The translations under genes were made by a program, and so were the position numbers. This document shows positions 31,600-42,881 of a DNA stretch of 64,000 bases, piece after piece; the first letter of the stretch is position 1; the number at the start of each line of letters is the position of its first letter. The notes under the pieces were generated by a model that was given only the letters and a program-made list of their open reading frames with translations, did no database searches and was not told the DNA's origin. The stretch spans positions 5,084,001 to 5,148,000 of the forward strand of contig CM030714.1 in the NCBI GenBank assembly GCA_017979445.1, written 5' to 3'. Source of the DNA: Akebia trifoliata (lineage: Eukaryota; Streptophyta; Magnoliopsida; Ranunculales; Lardizabalaceae).

Positions 31600-32790
31600 T
31601 CCATGGTTTCACACATGAGTGAATTGTCCCCTTTATATATATATAAACCATATATGTACTTGATTTGATATCAAAGATTGGACTGTAAAAAAACTAACAA
31701 GGTAGTGGGATCTCAGGCTTTCTGCAGCAAATATTTTAATTTGTAAACAGTTGGAGATTATCATTTTTGTTTTGATTTGTTTGATCTACTGAAGTTTTTA
31801 TGCGTACTAAAATTTGTGTTTTACTTTTATGCGATCAAATCTGTCCTCCCCCCCCCCCCCCCTCTTTTGGATGATTTACTTAATAAAGATTTTGGTTCTA
31901 AATAACAAAAAGCAATTGTAATGTTGGGTTTCTAACTATCCATCAAAGAGAGTAAATGAAGCGTGTATCCGTTGTATATTTTTCTACAACTTGAAATATT
32001 GGGAAGAGACCTAAAAACACCTAATATAGAGTTCATAGTACTTCATTTCTCACATTTGCAAGGTACTTCAATCTTCTAAGAACTTTCTAAAAAAATATAG
32101 TTTTTGAAAGAAAATTGGATCAAATATGTTTCTTTTTATACAGATTTCCTTATCAACAGGTCTCCTACAAATATGGGAAAAGCCTCAGATTTTTCTTCGC
32201 TAGTAAACTGCCACGCAAATTAAATGTTCTATTTATCTCTCTTTATTAATTTGCATTTTCTTTATTTTTATTTTCTTTTAAACTTATTCTATTTCCGTAC
32301 ATAACAGAGATGGATATTATTTCTTCTAGGCAATGAGATCGACTAATTAGTACCATCATCTGAGGTGCATAAAATACTTCTTATTAACACTTCTAAATCG
32401 ATCTAAACTCATTTCAGCACATTTCCTTCGTATTTAATTGATGAAATTAAACCAGTGGTCTGACTCTGAGTGACTATTTAGCTTATCACGAAAAACGATG
32501 TAATTCGAGATAAGATCTCCAACCTTCAGCTTCAAGTTAACCCAAGTTTTTTCATTCTTCCCAACAAAAAAAAGGTCCAATTTAAGTAATTATTAGTTAA
32601 CTTGTAATGAAATCTCCGCAGTCCATGGCTTAGATTTCCATTCCATTGGCTAATCAATCAGAACTCCTACTTTTTTTAATTTATTGATAAAACATATTTA
32701 TTAAAAGAAAGTCAAGAGTAGCAAAACCAGACATACAAGTGTGAGAGCTTACATAAAATAACCCATGGGACATCTAACTTCTAATTATTC
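31600..32790. other. Intergenic between convergent genes, duplicated elsewhere
   Basis: Holds a 15-C run (31848-31862). Stretches of it reappear between the kinase remnant and the second lipase (for example AACTATCCATCAA at 31936 and 47420), and 32216 onward reappears at 62333 onward. No gene. Confidence 0.7.
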
Positions 32791-32800
32791 ATGAAAAATG

Positions 32801-32930
32801 CTGAAGTGACTTCCTACGACACAGTGTTCGACACTGAGCTAACATTGAGGTGTGCTAGAACCATAGATGCATCTAGGTTCCCATGCATACTACCACGACA
32901 TCATCTCAGTGTCCTGCGCAGTCACTCTAG
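32801..32930. mobile_element. MITE, family A, in the lipase-1 3' flank
   Basis: Ends CTGAAGTGACTTC and GCAGTCACTCTAG with inner ACACTGAG/CTCAGTGT pairing. The duplicated copy at 62964-63119 keeps about 25 internal bases that are missing here, so this copy has suffered a deletion. Confidence 0.65.
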
Positions 32931-32967
32931 CATTGTTCATTATTCATGGGTAACCACACAGAAGTTA

Positions 32968-34176
32968 TCAAAACTCAGGGACAGGGATGTCCTCTTCAAA
33001 AGGTGGGGCTAATTTCCATTCTCCATCTTTATCGAGCACCATCCCTTTATTCTTCTCAACCCACCATGATTCAGGAACCAAGCAGTCCTCCTTAAGGAAA
33101 CCACTTGACTTGTTAACCAAACCAACACTCCTCTTCACCTTCAAATCAAACTCTCCTTCATTTCCATTCCAACCTGCAACAATATGAAGCATACCTTGCA
33201 AGTTGTGCCAATCACTCGGATTCTTTGAGTCCTTCAAGCTTGGTGACTTCCTTGTGTCGATCACAAGGTCGACACCTGTAGGTACATACCCCAATAGCCC
33301 ACTCGGGTAAAGCGGTATCAGGTCGATCACATTCTTTGTGTGCAAAATTCGAAGATTTGGGAATGTCTCAAGTTTGTCTTTGAAGGCCTGGTTACCTACT
33401 TCTGGGCAACCAAAAACAAACGCCGATACGGGGAACTTTGCCAACTCATTTTCGACTACATCAAATGCACTTAGTACTGCTAGAGATGCTCCGAGGCTGT
33501 GGCCTACAAATATTAAGCTTAGATTCTCACCTTTGTACCGATTCACCAATTCTTTGATCTTGGTTAGAAGTTGGGTTCTCGCGCTAATTTTGGTGAAAGG
33601 CGATTCTGGGTCATCGGAAGTGTAAATTGTTAGCCAACCCTTCATGACCTTCAAGGCATCATCACCATCATTGTCGTTGTTTTTCAACAATGGCTCAATT
33701 GATTTGAGCTCAGGATCTAACACATTGATCCATTCAAGAGTTCTTATGGTACCACGCCACGCGACATATATTTCACGTCTCCCAGAAGCTTTACTGATTT
33801 CATCCGAGGAGACAGCAATGTATCCAATCCAATTGGATTCACGATCCCAATTTTCCCGCGAAAACGAATGGAGAAGGAAGGCTTCTGGGACGTCAATACG
33901 GGCCGTGGCATAGAGGAAGGTATCAACGAAGTAGTCTGATGCGAATTGGAACTCAACCTTCTTGAAGAACGAGTGCTTGCCATAGCGACTACTACCACAA
34001 TACTTGGATTCTTGGTCACTATTGAACGCATCGTAGGTTGCTTGGCAGAAGTCACCACACAGGAGGATGAGTTTCCGAAGGTTCAGGTTTAGTGGCTCTA
34101 GCAAACCTTCCCATTGGTTGCTCCCTAGTAATTCTTCCCATGTTGGTTCTATCTTAACTGGCTCCATACTGGCCAT
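32968..34176 (-). CDS. Class-3 lipase, phospholipase A1-II (DSEL/DAD1-like), copy 1
   Basis: A single intact exon of 402 codons from ATG 34176 to TGA 32968. It belongs to the plant PLA1-II group, which hydrolyses acyl esters of glycerolipids; the closest family I recognise is phospholipase A1-IIgamma/DSEL. The N-terminus reads IEPTWEELLGS and has no signal or transit peptide, which fits the cytosolic subgroup. The nucleophile elbow is GHSLG at 225-229 (Ser227); Asp285 in NVIDLIPLY fits the acid, and His324 (SDWHNL) or His331 (LHIVAG) the base. The oxyanion-loop text VAWRGT is at 138-143. The gene converges on the receptor kinase. AATAAA on the minus strand at 32702-32697 is a candidate poly(A) signal. 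Its paralogue lies at 49221-50375 and a stub of another copy at 63156-63262. Confidence 0.92.
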   Translation of the reverse strand: MASMEPVKIEPTWEELLGSNQWEGLLEPLNLNLRKLILLCGDFCQATYDAFNSDQESKYCGSSRYGKHSFFKKVEFQFASDYFVDTFLYATARIDVPEAFLLHSFSRENWDRESNWIGYIAVSSDEISKASGRREIYVAWRGTIRTLEWINVLDPELKSIEPLLKNNDNDGDDALKVMKGWLTIYTSDDPESPFTKISARTQLLTKIKELVNRYKGENLSLIFVGHSLGASLAVLSAFDVVENELAKFPVSAFVFGCPEVGNQAFKDKLETFPNLRILHTKNVIDLIPLYPSGLLGYVPTGVDLVIDTRKSPSLKDSKNPSDWHNLQGMLHIVAGWNGNEGEFDLKVKRSVGLVNKSSGFLKEDCLVPESWWVEKNKGMVLDKDGEWKLAPPFEEDIPVPEF

Positions 34177-34199
34177 TGAACAACGGGTGAATATTCCTA

Positions 34200-35440
34200 T
34201 ACTGCCCTTGTTTGTCTCGAGGACCAGAGAGAACTAAGTTAGCTAAAATATTATAATCGATTCAAGAATGGAAGATAACCTTAAGTTATAATAAATCAGA
34301 GAGACTTGGCTGAACTTTAGGATGAAGGATGGCTTGCTCTTTGGAGGATTATACATTATACAGTGTTGACAAGAAGCTACATGGACTAATTGTTTTCTTT
34401 CATTTTCAAAGGGAAGTAGATAATACATCATGATTTTATTGAGGATGCATTATTGCATGCCATGATGGACATATGTTCCACTAATAATCGATCTAGACCG
34501 TTAAAAATTGGTGGGCCATCTATTTGATAAGAACTATGTTGACTGTCGTCATCCGATGATGATGTATTGATCTTAGATGTCTTGATCCGATGATAACAAA
34601 TAGAACTGATGGATGAATGGTATTTAGATCATTATGCTTGATGCTCTTATGAAGCATCATTTATTTTCTCTTCTTTTTCATCGATTTACTCGAGGGAGTC
34701 TTATCTACTCAGTGATGTGACATTAGTGGTTCCTTTCATGATTTTATCCACTTAAAATGTCTGGTGGAAATCCCGTACACGTGCATTTCATTTATTAGGT
34801 ATTTCAGTAGAAAATTCATTTTCCCAAGAATCATTGATTTTTTTCAGGACAATATCTTTAAGAAAATGGATTTTTTGATGCGCTGAGGCTGTGTCCTGCA
34901 AATATTTTGCTCGTGGCACTCACAATTATTATTTTAAAGAAAATATCCTTTGTGACATCCGAAAACATGATTTGATGTCAAAGGGTTCTTGGGGGACAAA
35001 ATTCTAAGAATTTAAAAAAAATAAAAAAATTTCACCATTGAATTTTAATTTTACAAGTAGGAGTTCGGTAGTCATCCATTTTCAACACCTTCATCAAGTT
35101 CTGATGGTGGTTTTTTAATCTGATTTTTTAGATGAAATCTAAAAATCCTATAATGTTAGTAGGTGATAATCCACGTGGATTCAACAACCCTTATTATGAT
35201 TTGAAATCTTATTGAGGCTAAGGCTTATTCTATTTTTAATAATAGAAAGCTTAGGCAGATAAAAGAAAGGAATCGTTGGCAGCTGGGTAGATAGAGTTTG
35301 GTTAAGAGAAATTTTTTTATGTTTTGACTCTTTCCCACGTGTCATGCAATTTGGGTGGGGATGGGGGGTGAAAATTTTCTCATATATTTCATTTTATTAT
35401 ATCCTAACTAGGTAGGAATGATAAGATTCATATATGACAT
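34200..35440. other. Upstream region of lipase 1, no gene seen
   Basis: AT-rich DNA. A TATA-like TTATAATATTT on the minus strand near 34250 could serve the lipase gene. Nothing else recognised. Confidence 0.4.
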
Positions 35441-35508
35441 TATTGACTATATAAATAATCTTGTGCGAGAAATAAAATAACAACTAGAATAAAAAATGAA
35501 TAATGCAA

Positions 35509-35662
35509 GAGGTGATATCAAGATTGGACCTCACATTGCACACCATGATGTGGGAAGCATAGAGGCTTTTCCTCTTGGTACAAGTGAAAAAGCATTTATG
35601 GTGCCTATTCACTTTCATGTCAAGACATGTGACGTGAGGTTTAATCTTAAGGTCATTTCAGC
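35509..35662. mobile_element. MITE, family A
   Basis: Left arm GATATCAAGATTGGACCTCAC and right arm GTGAGGTTTAATCTTAAGGTC are inverted, ending TCATTTCAGC. About 154 bp, inserted into an older repeat that is found without it at 46620-46763. Confidence 0.68.
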
Positions 35663-35692
35663 ATGACTCATAAAAAAATAGAATAATGCAAA

Positions 35693-35859
35693 CATGACTT
35701 CAAGGATTGACATTATTTCGCACTTTCATGATGCAAAGTTGTGTACGAAGTACTAGCCATTGATGTTTTTCATCGAGGTACGAGTGAAAAATATCTATGA
35801 TTTTGTGTGCACTTGTACGACAGGAAAGTGTGAAATGAGGTTAATCTTGAGATCACTTA
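35693..35859. mobile_element. MITE, family A, second insertion 30 bp away
   Basis: Left arm ATGACTTCAAGGATTGACATT and right arm TTAATCTTGAGATCACT are inverted, with inner GCACTTTC and GAAAGTGTG pairing. Diverged from its neighbour at 35509, so not a tandem copy. Confidence 0.62.
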
Positions 35860-36296
35860 CAATACGATACAAAATTGAAGTAATTCCATAAGATTGCCTA
35901 CGTCCATGGGCGATGATGAGATCCTTTCACGGTGAGGCAATGAATGCAATTCACATGCATTTTAGAGAAAATACTCTCTTGGAAATAATTTTCTTTGGTT
36001 AAAGTTTACAAACATCCAAATTTCTTGGAAAATAATTTCATTGTTAGGGATCAATAGATTCTAATAGATTTTTTTAATTATTATTACCCAACCCAAATAA
36101 AAACATTTTCTTATTTGAAAAAAATTCCATGCAAACATTCTTTCATAAATCGAGCTTTTCATTAATCCTCTTAGTACTAGAAAAAAGGGGTTTTTTTCAA
36201 CAATAGTACATTGGGGTAGTTGAATTTAATGGATATGGTCGGCTTTTCTCAGACAAGTTTATAAATTATAACCCTTCCATAAGTGGACATAAATTC

Positions 36297-37549
36297 AACT
36301 CCTTTTCTATAAGAGTCTGGCCAAGTAGTACATTCGACTATTTTATATTAATTTTTCACATACATACATGTTAAGAGTTCATTGCTTATTAAGATTCTAA
36401 TTTAGTATTAGAATTTGATTAGGAGTCATATATTTAGAAAGAAAGTATTATTAGTTAGGAGTCTAAAAGGAAAATCAAATTTCATTTGGAGTAAATTATT
36501 AAAGGATAAGTGTTACGAATTCTAGTAGGAGTTTACTTTTGCTTTTTCTATAAATACTTTATGTAGCTTCAAAGAAAGCAATTAACATAGAGAAAATCAC
36601 TTCCTACTTACTCCTTTATTCTCTAGGTATTGTGTGGTGATCTATGATATACACTACTATGTGTATAATCTAACCTTATTTTGTTACAATACATAATCAA
36701 TCTTTAAAAAATTAGATAATTTTTTTATTATAGCTAAGTTGATTTTTTAATGGTACCCTCGATTCATTATTGAAAAGACCGAATTACATTGGAATGTAAT
36801 TAGTAGATGTATCATCCTCCCCCAAAGATAAGTCCCCAGAACTTGACGTATTTAGCATAGAATTTTCACCTCCTATTGGGATATGATAAGGGTTGATGTG
36901 TGTGAGGCCATTCTCAATCCTTTTGGGCGCGGAAATTTTTTAAAATAAGTGAATGCCACTCTTATTTATTAATTGCTATGCAAGTACACGAGATTTATAG
37001 TAATGTCAGAAAACTGTACATGTTAGTGACACTCTCTATTTTACAATCCGAATTCCACTCTTATTTGTTTAATCTGAAAAGATCGTTCGAATGATAGACA
37101 TCTTGAAAGTTTTAGGCCTATCTCTCTTTCTAATTTCTTGTATAAAATCATTTAAATTTTTTTGTCTAATAGATTCTCCCTTTTTCTTCCTTTTTTATCA
37201 TTAGCTCCTTTCAATTGATTTTTGTGAAAATCCATGATAACATTCTCTTGACACATGAAATGGTTAGAAACTTCCACCTAAAAAATTGTTTTCCAATTCT
37301 TATTTGTTAAGACAGACATTCGGAAAGCCTTTGATTGTGTACACAATCCAATTCTCTTAAAATGTTAGCAAGTAGTTCCTGAAGTCAATCCTTTTCCAAT
37401 TAGATTGCTCGGATTGTTGGATAAATTAGATTATGGAATGTGTTTTTTGGGCCAAGTTTTCAATTTTAATCAATAGATTGAGTTTTGGGTATTTTTCTTG
37501 ATAGATAAATCCATTTGGTTAAGTAGAAAAAAAATGTGCATCTCCCCTT
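36297..37549 (+). repeat. Composite repeat module, copy 1 (LTR-like plus LINE RT)
   Basis: The first half (to about 36830) resembles an LTR, with ATAAATACTTTATGTAGCTTC and GATCTATGATATACACTACT. The second half carries non-LTR reverse transcriptase phrases such as FRPISLSN near 37115 and DNILLTHEMV near 37240, with stops. The whole block recurs from 37664. Confidence 0.7.
36830..37549 (+). pseudogene. LINE reverse-transcriptase remnant, copy 1
   Basis: Broken plus-strand frames contain FRPISLSN, DNILLTHEMV and DIRKAFDCVH, matching the fingers/palm portion of plant LINE reverse transcriptase (FRPISLCN, QDNILIAHE, DMxKAYDRVxW). No intact frame. Confidence 0.65.
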
Positions 37550-39252
37550 AAAAACAATTCGTATTACATTGTTTTTACTTATATCCCATGATCCACACCT
37601 TTTATATATATATATATATATAGGGAGCGTTTAACAAGTACGCTCGCTAAAAATCCCAACACTCCTTCTCTATAAGAGTCCGGGCAAGTTATGCATTCAA
37701 CTTTTTATTTATTAATTTTTTTCACATGCATACATGTTAGGAGTTCATTGCTAATTAGGATTCTAGTTTAGAGTTAGAATTTTATTAGGATTAATTGTTT
37801 TATTTAGAAAGAAAAGTTTTATTAGGATTCTCCAAAGAAGTTGAATTTGATTAGGATTGAATTATTATAGGATAAGAGTTACCTATCTTAGTAGATGTTT
37901 ACTTTTGCTTTTCAAATAAATGCTTTGTGTAGCTTCAAATCAACACTATGTCAAAAAGGTCCATATTTGACGGTCTTAGCCTGTCAAATATTCTCTTGTA
38001 GAATTTTTTTTTTGACGGCCCTGGACTATCAAATTATTGGAGAATGAACTTACAAAAAACAAAAAAAAAATCCATAGAGTATGACCGTCGAATTTGGAGG
38101 TTTAACAAACAATAGCACGTTCCTCTAATTCACCAATTACAATGAACGAAATAATATAAAAAAAAATCAGAAAAATAAAAAACAAAAGAAAAATCATAGA
38201 ACAAGAATATGATGGGCATCCATATCGATCATAAAAATCAAAAGTAAAATAAAAATAAAAAATTGTGTAGGCCCATAATTATTCAGGAAATAAACTAACA
38301 CAATAACAAAGATTACAGGTTTTGAATCTCTATTTTGTTAGTTAAAACCATGGATTAAATTGATGAGTTTACAATTACAAGATCACAATATAAGTGATCC
38401 AACTAGAATACAAAATTGAAGCTAACTTTCGTCGGCTGCATTAGATAACGTCATAGGCTTTGGGCAAGATTACCAATCCTCTCCTTCATGGCCTGAGAAA
38501 ATCCGATACCAAAACTTCCGATTCAATAAGAGGCATAGAATCTGTCTTCTCTAAAAGACATAAATATTCAAGTGTAACTAATATTTGCCCTCCATATTCA
38601 AGTGTGCCCCATGACAACATTATAGTGGAACACTCCTTTCAAGGCGTACCTTCTATGGGTTATGTAACTTTTTCATAATGGTCTCTCTTTTTTATGTTTA
38701 TGAATTCTCTCTTGGTATTACTGCATCTAATGCAATGTTTTCCTATAGAAACTAGGGGGGAGCAACTGCAGATATTATTTCTGACCTCCTACCCTTTAAA
38801 GCTTATAGGTAGAATTACAATGGAAATCCCATGGTTAGCTTGAGAATTATGGTGTGTCTTTTAAGTATGCAGCACACTGCTCATTGATTACATGAATTCT
38901 CAAAGACATAATAGAGGTAATTGCAATTGCCAAGCAATCACCTGTACCACTAACATCTTTTGTTACTCTTTTGATACATCAGCGAATTTGCTTCACTGTT
39001 CATAAATTCATTACCTAAACTATGGGTATATTACTCTGTCACTTATTAGTACTTGTAGAATTTTGGCCACTCTGAGTCATGTAAGATGAAATGGGATACT
39101 ACACCTAAGGAAGGTAGTCATATATACTCATAGTTGAGCATAGTAAGGAAGGTAGTCATATAATATTACTCTACCAGGAGTGGGAGTAGGCAATTAGTAA
39201 AAAAAAAACAATTATGTGAATCTAATTAGAAATACCTTTATTCTATTCACAG

Positions 39253-39320
39253 GAGATGAAGCTTTAATACCATTTGATTCGCTGCCAGAAGAACTACCAG
39301 AGTCTGAAGCAGCAGTCTAA
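39253..39320 (+). pseudogene. Possible last exon inside the CACTA element
   Basis: After an acceptor TTCTATTCACAG the plus strand reads DEALIPFDSLPEELPESEAA and then one codon before TAA. Acidic C-termini like this occur in plant transposon proteins, but I see no upstream exon to join it to. Confidence 0.3.
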
Positions 39321-40960
39321 AATTAAAAACCAGCAACACAACAATACAGAGTCGAAACAATTGAAATCAAATAGTTGGCAAGCAGCAAAAGCCTATGCAT
39401 TTCTTCAAAGAGCCCATCATACACCAGAAATGAAACAACACCATCTTTCTTTTTTTCATTTTCTTGTTTGGGTTGTTTTGAGCTTTGGTAAATGTTGCCT
39501 TATATACTATGTTTTTAAGTTTTCGATAGTTTATTTACTTTATGCCATTTGCACTCTTAAGTATTTTATTTTTTGTTGCTCTATACAAATGTTAGAATGG
39601 TAAAAAGGAACCATGGCTAGAGTGGAAGGAAAGGGAAAGGGAAATGGAATAAGTGACAGTGGCTGGCTTACAATGATATGTACATGGTCATAGTCTCAAA
39701 GTCGGAGTACGGGTTTAAAACGGCAAGGAAAAACTTCAGAAAAAATGAAGAAAATGAAAAAAAAAAAAAAAGACATAAAAGATAAAAAATTATGAAAAAG
39801 GTATATATCTAATTATACATAAGACATTTATTTTAACTTATTCTATGTTTTCATTATAACATCTTCTCAAACATAATTATACCTGTTATGATGCCCAAAA
39901 AAGTTTACTCATCAACAAATCTATTGTTCAAAATAAGGCACTATTGAAAAAATGAAAAATCATAACATCAAGATATTAGCATCAAATCCCATATTTCTAC
40001 ATTTATGAATCACCAAATTATATTATGTCTCAAATCCCACATCAAAGAAAAAAGTGTTTATTTGTTATTTTATTTTTTAAGACTGTATAAATAGAGGAAC
40101 TGTTTGTGTAAGTTGGGAACCATTTAACAGCTACATACAAAACCATATCAGAATAGATAATGCCTCCAATTCACTTCAACAGAATACTAGCACACAAATA
40201 GCAAACAAAAAACATATAATAAAAATCTAAAATACGTAAAACATCATATAAATGATCTATTTTATCTAAAATATTAGTTAGAGAAATGCAATTAATTTCT
40301 AGAAAGTAAACAAATCTGAGAGTAATGTTAAAACAATGAATCTCATGATCATCAACGAAAAAAATATATGAAAATTAAATAAGGAATCGAACAAACCTAC
40401 AACATCCAATCCAGAATTATCGACAGATCACCAAAATATTTAGATCGAGTATCGAAACAAAATCTCAAATTCTAAATATTTTTTGAAACAACTTACCTGA
40501 TCTCCAAAGCTTATAAGATTTAATAAAATCCTAAAACATGATAACGAAGCAATTGAATCGAACTCTTTTAGAGATTAAGAACACCAACATACGATCAAAA
40601 AATCTTGCAGATTTCAAAAAACTCTGAAACAGATAGACAGGAGAAGAAATAGTGTCGATGTTCATGTATCTCACTTTTGTAAATCAAATTAAAGTGATAT
40701 GAATTCCTAATCGGTGGAAAAAAAAGAAACCGAATAACAAAATTACCTTTCAACTTGAAGAATCTGAGAACAACTCTTCGGTAAATACATCAAATTTTTT
40801 TTTGTTCTTAGGTTTTGTTTCGTGCAAAATTAACACATTTGGGAAATAGAAAACCAAAATTAATATGTTTTGTGGAATCAAAAATCCTAGATCTCATCTT
40901 CAACAACCTGAACAGAGTTATGGATCTACCAATCTAAAAGAAAGGAGAAAGAGAGACTCA

Positions 40961-41190
40961 CCTTCAAAAATAATAGAGAACTTCTTCTTCACTCCATCGT
41001 TTCCAATGTTGAAAGACCGAGAGATCACTACGAGAGTTTAGAGATTGAGCGATTAGATAAAGAAAGATCGATAGATCAAATAGAGGGAGAGACGAGATCG
41101 AGGGAGACGGAGGGATAGGGATACAGAGAGAGGGAGAGAGAGAGACACACACACAGAGTGAGTGAGTGAGTGAGTGAGTGAGAGACGAAG
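40961..41190 (-). other. Promoter-leader-like segment inside the CACTA element
   Basis: The minus strand has a long CT-rich tract with (TCAC)n and (CT)n, then a GAAG|GTGAGTCTC donor at about 40962; further donor-like sites follow (GGTAATTT near 40748, GGTAAGTTG near 40500). It could be the element's own gene start or a captured host leader. Confidence 0.4.
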
Positions 41191-42242
41191 TGGCAATTGC
41201 AGATGTGGTATGTGGTCTGTGGATATGAAATTTGTCGTCCATGGGCCGCGGAATTTGGGTATTAAAATTCGACGGGCCCGGCCCAACAATCTTTTTCACT
41301 AAAACTTGGGATTTTCACGTAGTGCAAACAATCAATATAGAGAAGAATTTATTTTATTTTTTGTAGAGAAATATCACTTCCATACTTTATTCTCTATTCT
41401 CAACTTTTTACTTCTTTTTTTAAACAGTTATTGTATGGTCTTTCATGATATACACTGCTATGTATGATCTAGCCTTATTTTGTTATAATATAATCAATTT
41501 TAAAAAATTAATTAACTTTTTTCTTATAACTAACGTGGGTTTTTTAATTGGACCTCCATTCATTAATAAAAGGACCCAATTACATTGGAATGTAATTAGT
41601 AGATGTGTCATCCTCTTAGCCCTATTACTAGGGGAGAGATTAAAGAAGTGATTTTTGCCTCTTAAAAGAAGAGGCCTTGGGGCCTGATGGATTTGGCATG
41701 AAAATTTTCACCTCTTATTGCGATATAAAAAGGGTTGATTTGTGTAAGGCCATTCTCGAATTTTTTGAAATGGAAAACTTGTACAATGGGTGAATGCAAA
41801 AGATTCGAATGCTAGACGTCTTGAAAGTTTCAGGCATATCTCTCTTTGCAATTTCTTGTATAAATTCAAATTCTCTATTTGTTGACTTTTTATCGTTGGT
41901 CCCTTTCAATCGAACTTTGTGAAAAGTAAGAAATCCAGGATAACATTCTCTTGGCACATGAAATGGTTAGAAAACTTCATCTAAAAAAATTCTTTCCTAA
42001 TGCTTATGTTCTAGGATAGACATTTAGAAGCATTTTGATTGTGTTAGTTGGTCGTTGCTGAAGTCAATTCTTTTCCAAATAGGTATGCCCGGATTGTTGG
42101 ATAAATTGGAATATTATGAAATGTGTTTCTTCGGTGGTGAAGTTTTCAGTTTTAATCAATATATAGGACGAGTTTTGGGTATTTCTCTTGATAGATAAAT
42201 CCATTGGTTTAATTGGAAAAAAATGCGCATCTCCTCTTGATT

Positions 42243-42259
42243 GGGGGGGGGGGGGGGGG
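42243..42259. repeat. Run of 17 G
   Basis: An uninterrupted G homopolymer, between the end of the composite module and a CACTA-like fragment. Confidence 0.85.
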
Positions 42260-42263
42260 ACGA

Positions 42264-42450
42264 CACTATGTGAAAGAATTCGGCGGGTTTAGAAATCAAA
42301 ATTTGACGGCTTAGGGCTGTCGAATTTCTCCCACCCTCCATTAATTTGATGGTTTCAATCCGTCAAAAGAAAAAAAAAAATCTTGATAATGAAAAATTTG
42401 ATGCCATGGTCCGTCAATGTCGAATATGAGCTTTTTTCACATTGTGGGAC
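42264..42450. mobile_element. CACTA-like terminal fragment
   Basis: Begins CACTATGTGAAAG and carries the subterminal words TTTGACGGCTTAG and GGGCTGTCGAATTT seen at the ends of the 3.4-kb CACTA element. A similar fragment is at 48613-48840; both finish near TTTTTTCACATTG. No target duplication found. Confidence 0.6.
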
Positions 42451-42845
42451 TTGGATTCGAAGATAACGAGATTGTAACAGAGTATGATGAAACTCTTTCA
42501 TACTATTGTCGAAAACAGACCCTATGGGCTAAGTGGTTGAGGAAAATATATGGTGAAGACATTTGGAATGTTGAAATTCCACAAAATGTTTCATGGTCTT
42601 GGAGGGGAATTAACATGGTCAGAAAAGAGATGCTATGTCAAAATGTTAATTTATTGCATTATGGTGCTTATACTCTCATGCTGAATGACCCTTGGCTTGA
42701 AGATGGGCCTCTAATTTCCCAATTTCGGAATAGAATAATCCATTTCTTTGAGAGCCATGCGGATGCACAAGTCAAAGCCTTTCTGGATGAGAATTCTTGA
42801 CAGTTAAAGATGCCATTTGATACAAGAATGGAGGAAGTTTTGTGA
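42451..42845 (+). pseudogene. LINE zf-RVT region remnant
   Basis: An open plus-strand frame of about 110 codons reads LWAKWLRKIYGEDIW, then SWSWRGINMVRKEM and NDPWLEDGPLI. This is the linker between reverse transcriptase and the zinc-binding end of plant LINE polyproteins (LWxKWVxxKY...SWxWRxI...DxWLxxGPL). It is probably the downstream part of the LINE remnant in the module to its left, separated by the CACTA fragment. Not a host gene. Confidence 0.68.
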
Positions 42846-42855
42846 AATCCCAACT

Positions 42856-42881
42856 AATAATAATAATAATAATAATAAACA
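42856..42881. repeat. (TAA)n microsatellite
   Basis: About eight AAT/TAA units directly after the LINE fragment, perhaps grown from its tail. Confidence 0.85.

Larger units (their letters stand above)
37944..41324. mobile_element. CACTA (En/Spm-type) DNA transposon, 3.4 kb
   Basis: Starts CACTATGTCAAAAAGG and ends TTTTCACGTAGTG, an inverted CACTA terminus, flanked by the 3-bp duplication CAA at 37941-37943 and 41325-41327. The host sequence is uninterrupted across the site when compared with the other module copy. Subterminal regions carry repeated words such as TTGACGGTC, GCCTGTCAAAT and ATTCGACGGG, typical of CACTA ends. The interior has no intact transposase. Both a possible 3' coding exon (39253-39320) and splice donors on the minus strand are visible. 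Confidence 0.88.
37664..42238 (+). repeat. Composite repeat module, copy 2, split by a CACTA element
   Basis: Resembles 36297-37549 along its length once the CACTA element at 37944-41324 is removed: TTCTCTATAAGAGTC at the start, GTGTAGCTTCAAAT before the insertion and CATGATATACACTGCTATG after it, ending AAATGCGCATCTCC. Confidence 0.75.

Noticed and set aside
33338..33913. Open frames opposite lipase 1 (and similarly opposite lipase 2)
   Set aside because: They are antisense shadows of a conserved coding exon and have no family resemblance of their own.
38460..38678. 72-codon frame inside the CACTA element
   Set aside because: No recognisable transposase or host domain and no splice context linking it to other exons. 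Left as part of the element.
41053..41299. Minus-strand frames rich in Ser/Leu/Thr at the CACTA right end
   Set aside because: Low-complexity translation of (CT)n and (TCAC)n; better explained as an untranslated leader.
42417..42800. Stand-alone host gene of 127 codons
   Set aside because: The text matches the RT-to-zinc-finger linker of LINE polyproteins, and the first codons come from the neighbouring CACTA fragment.
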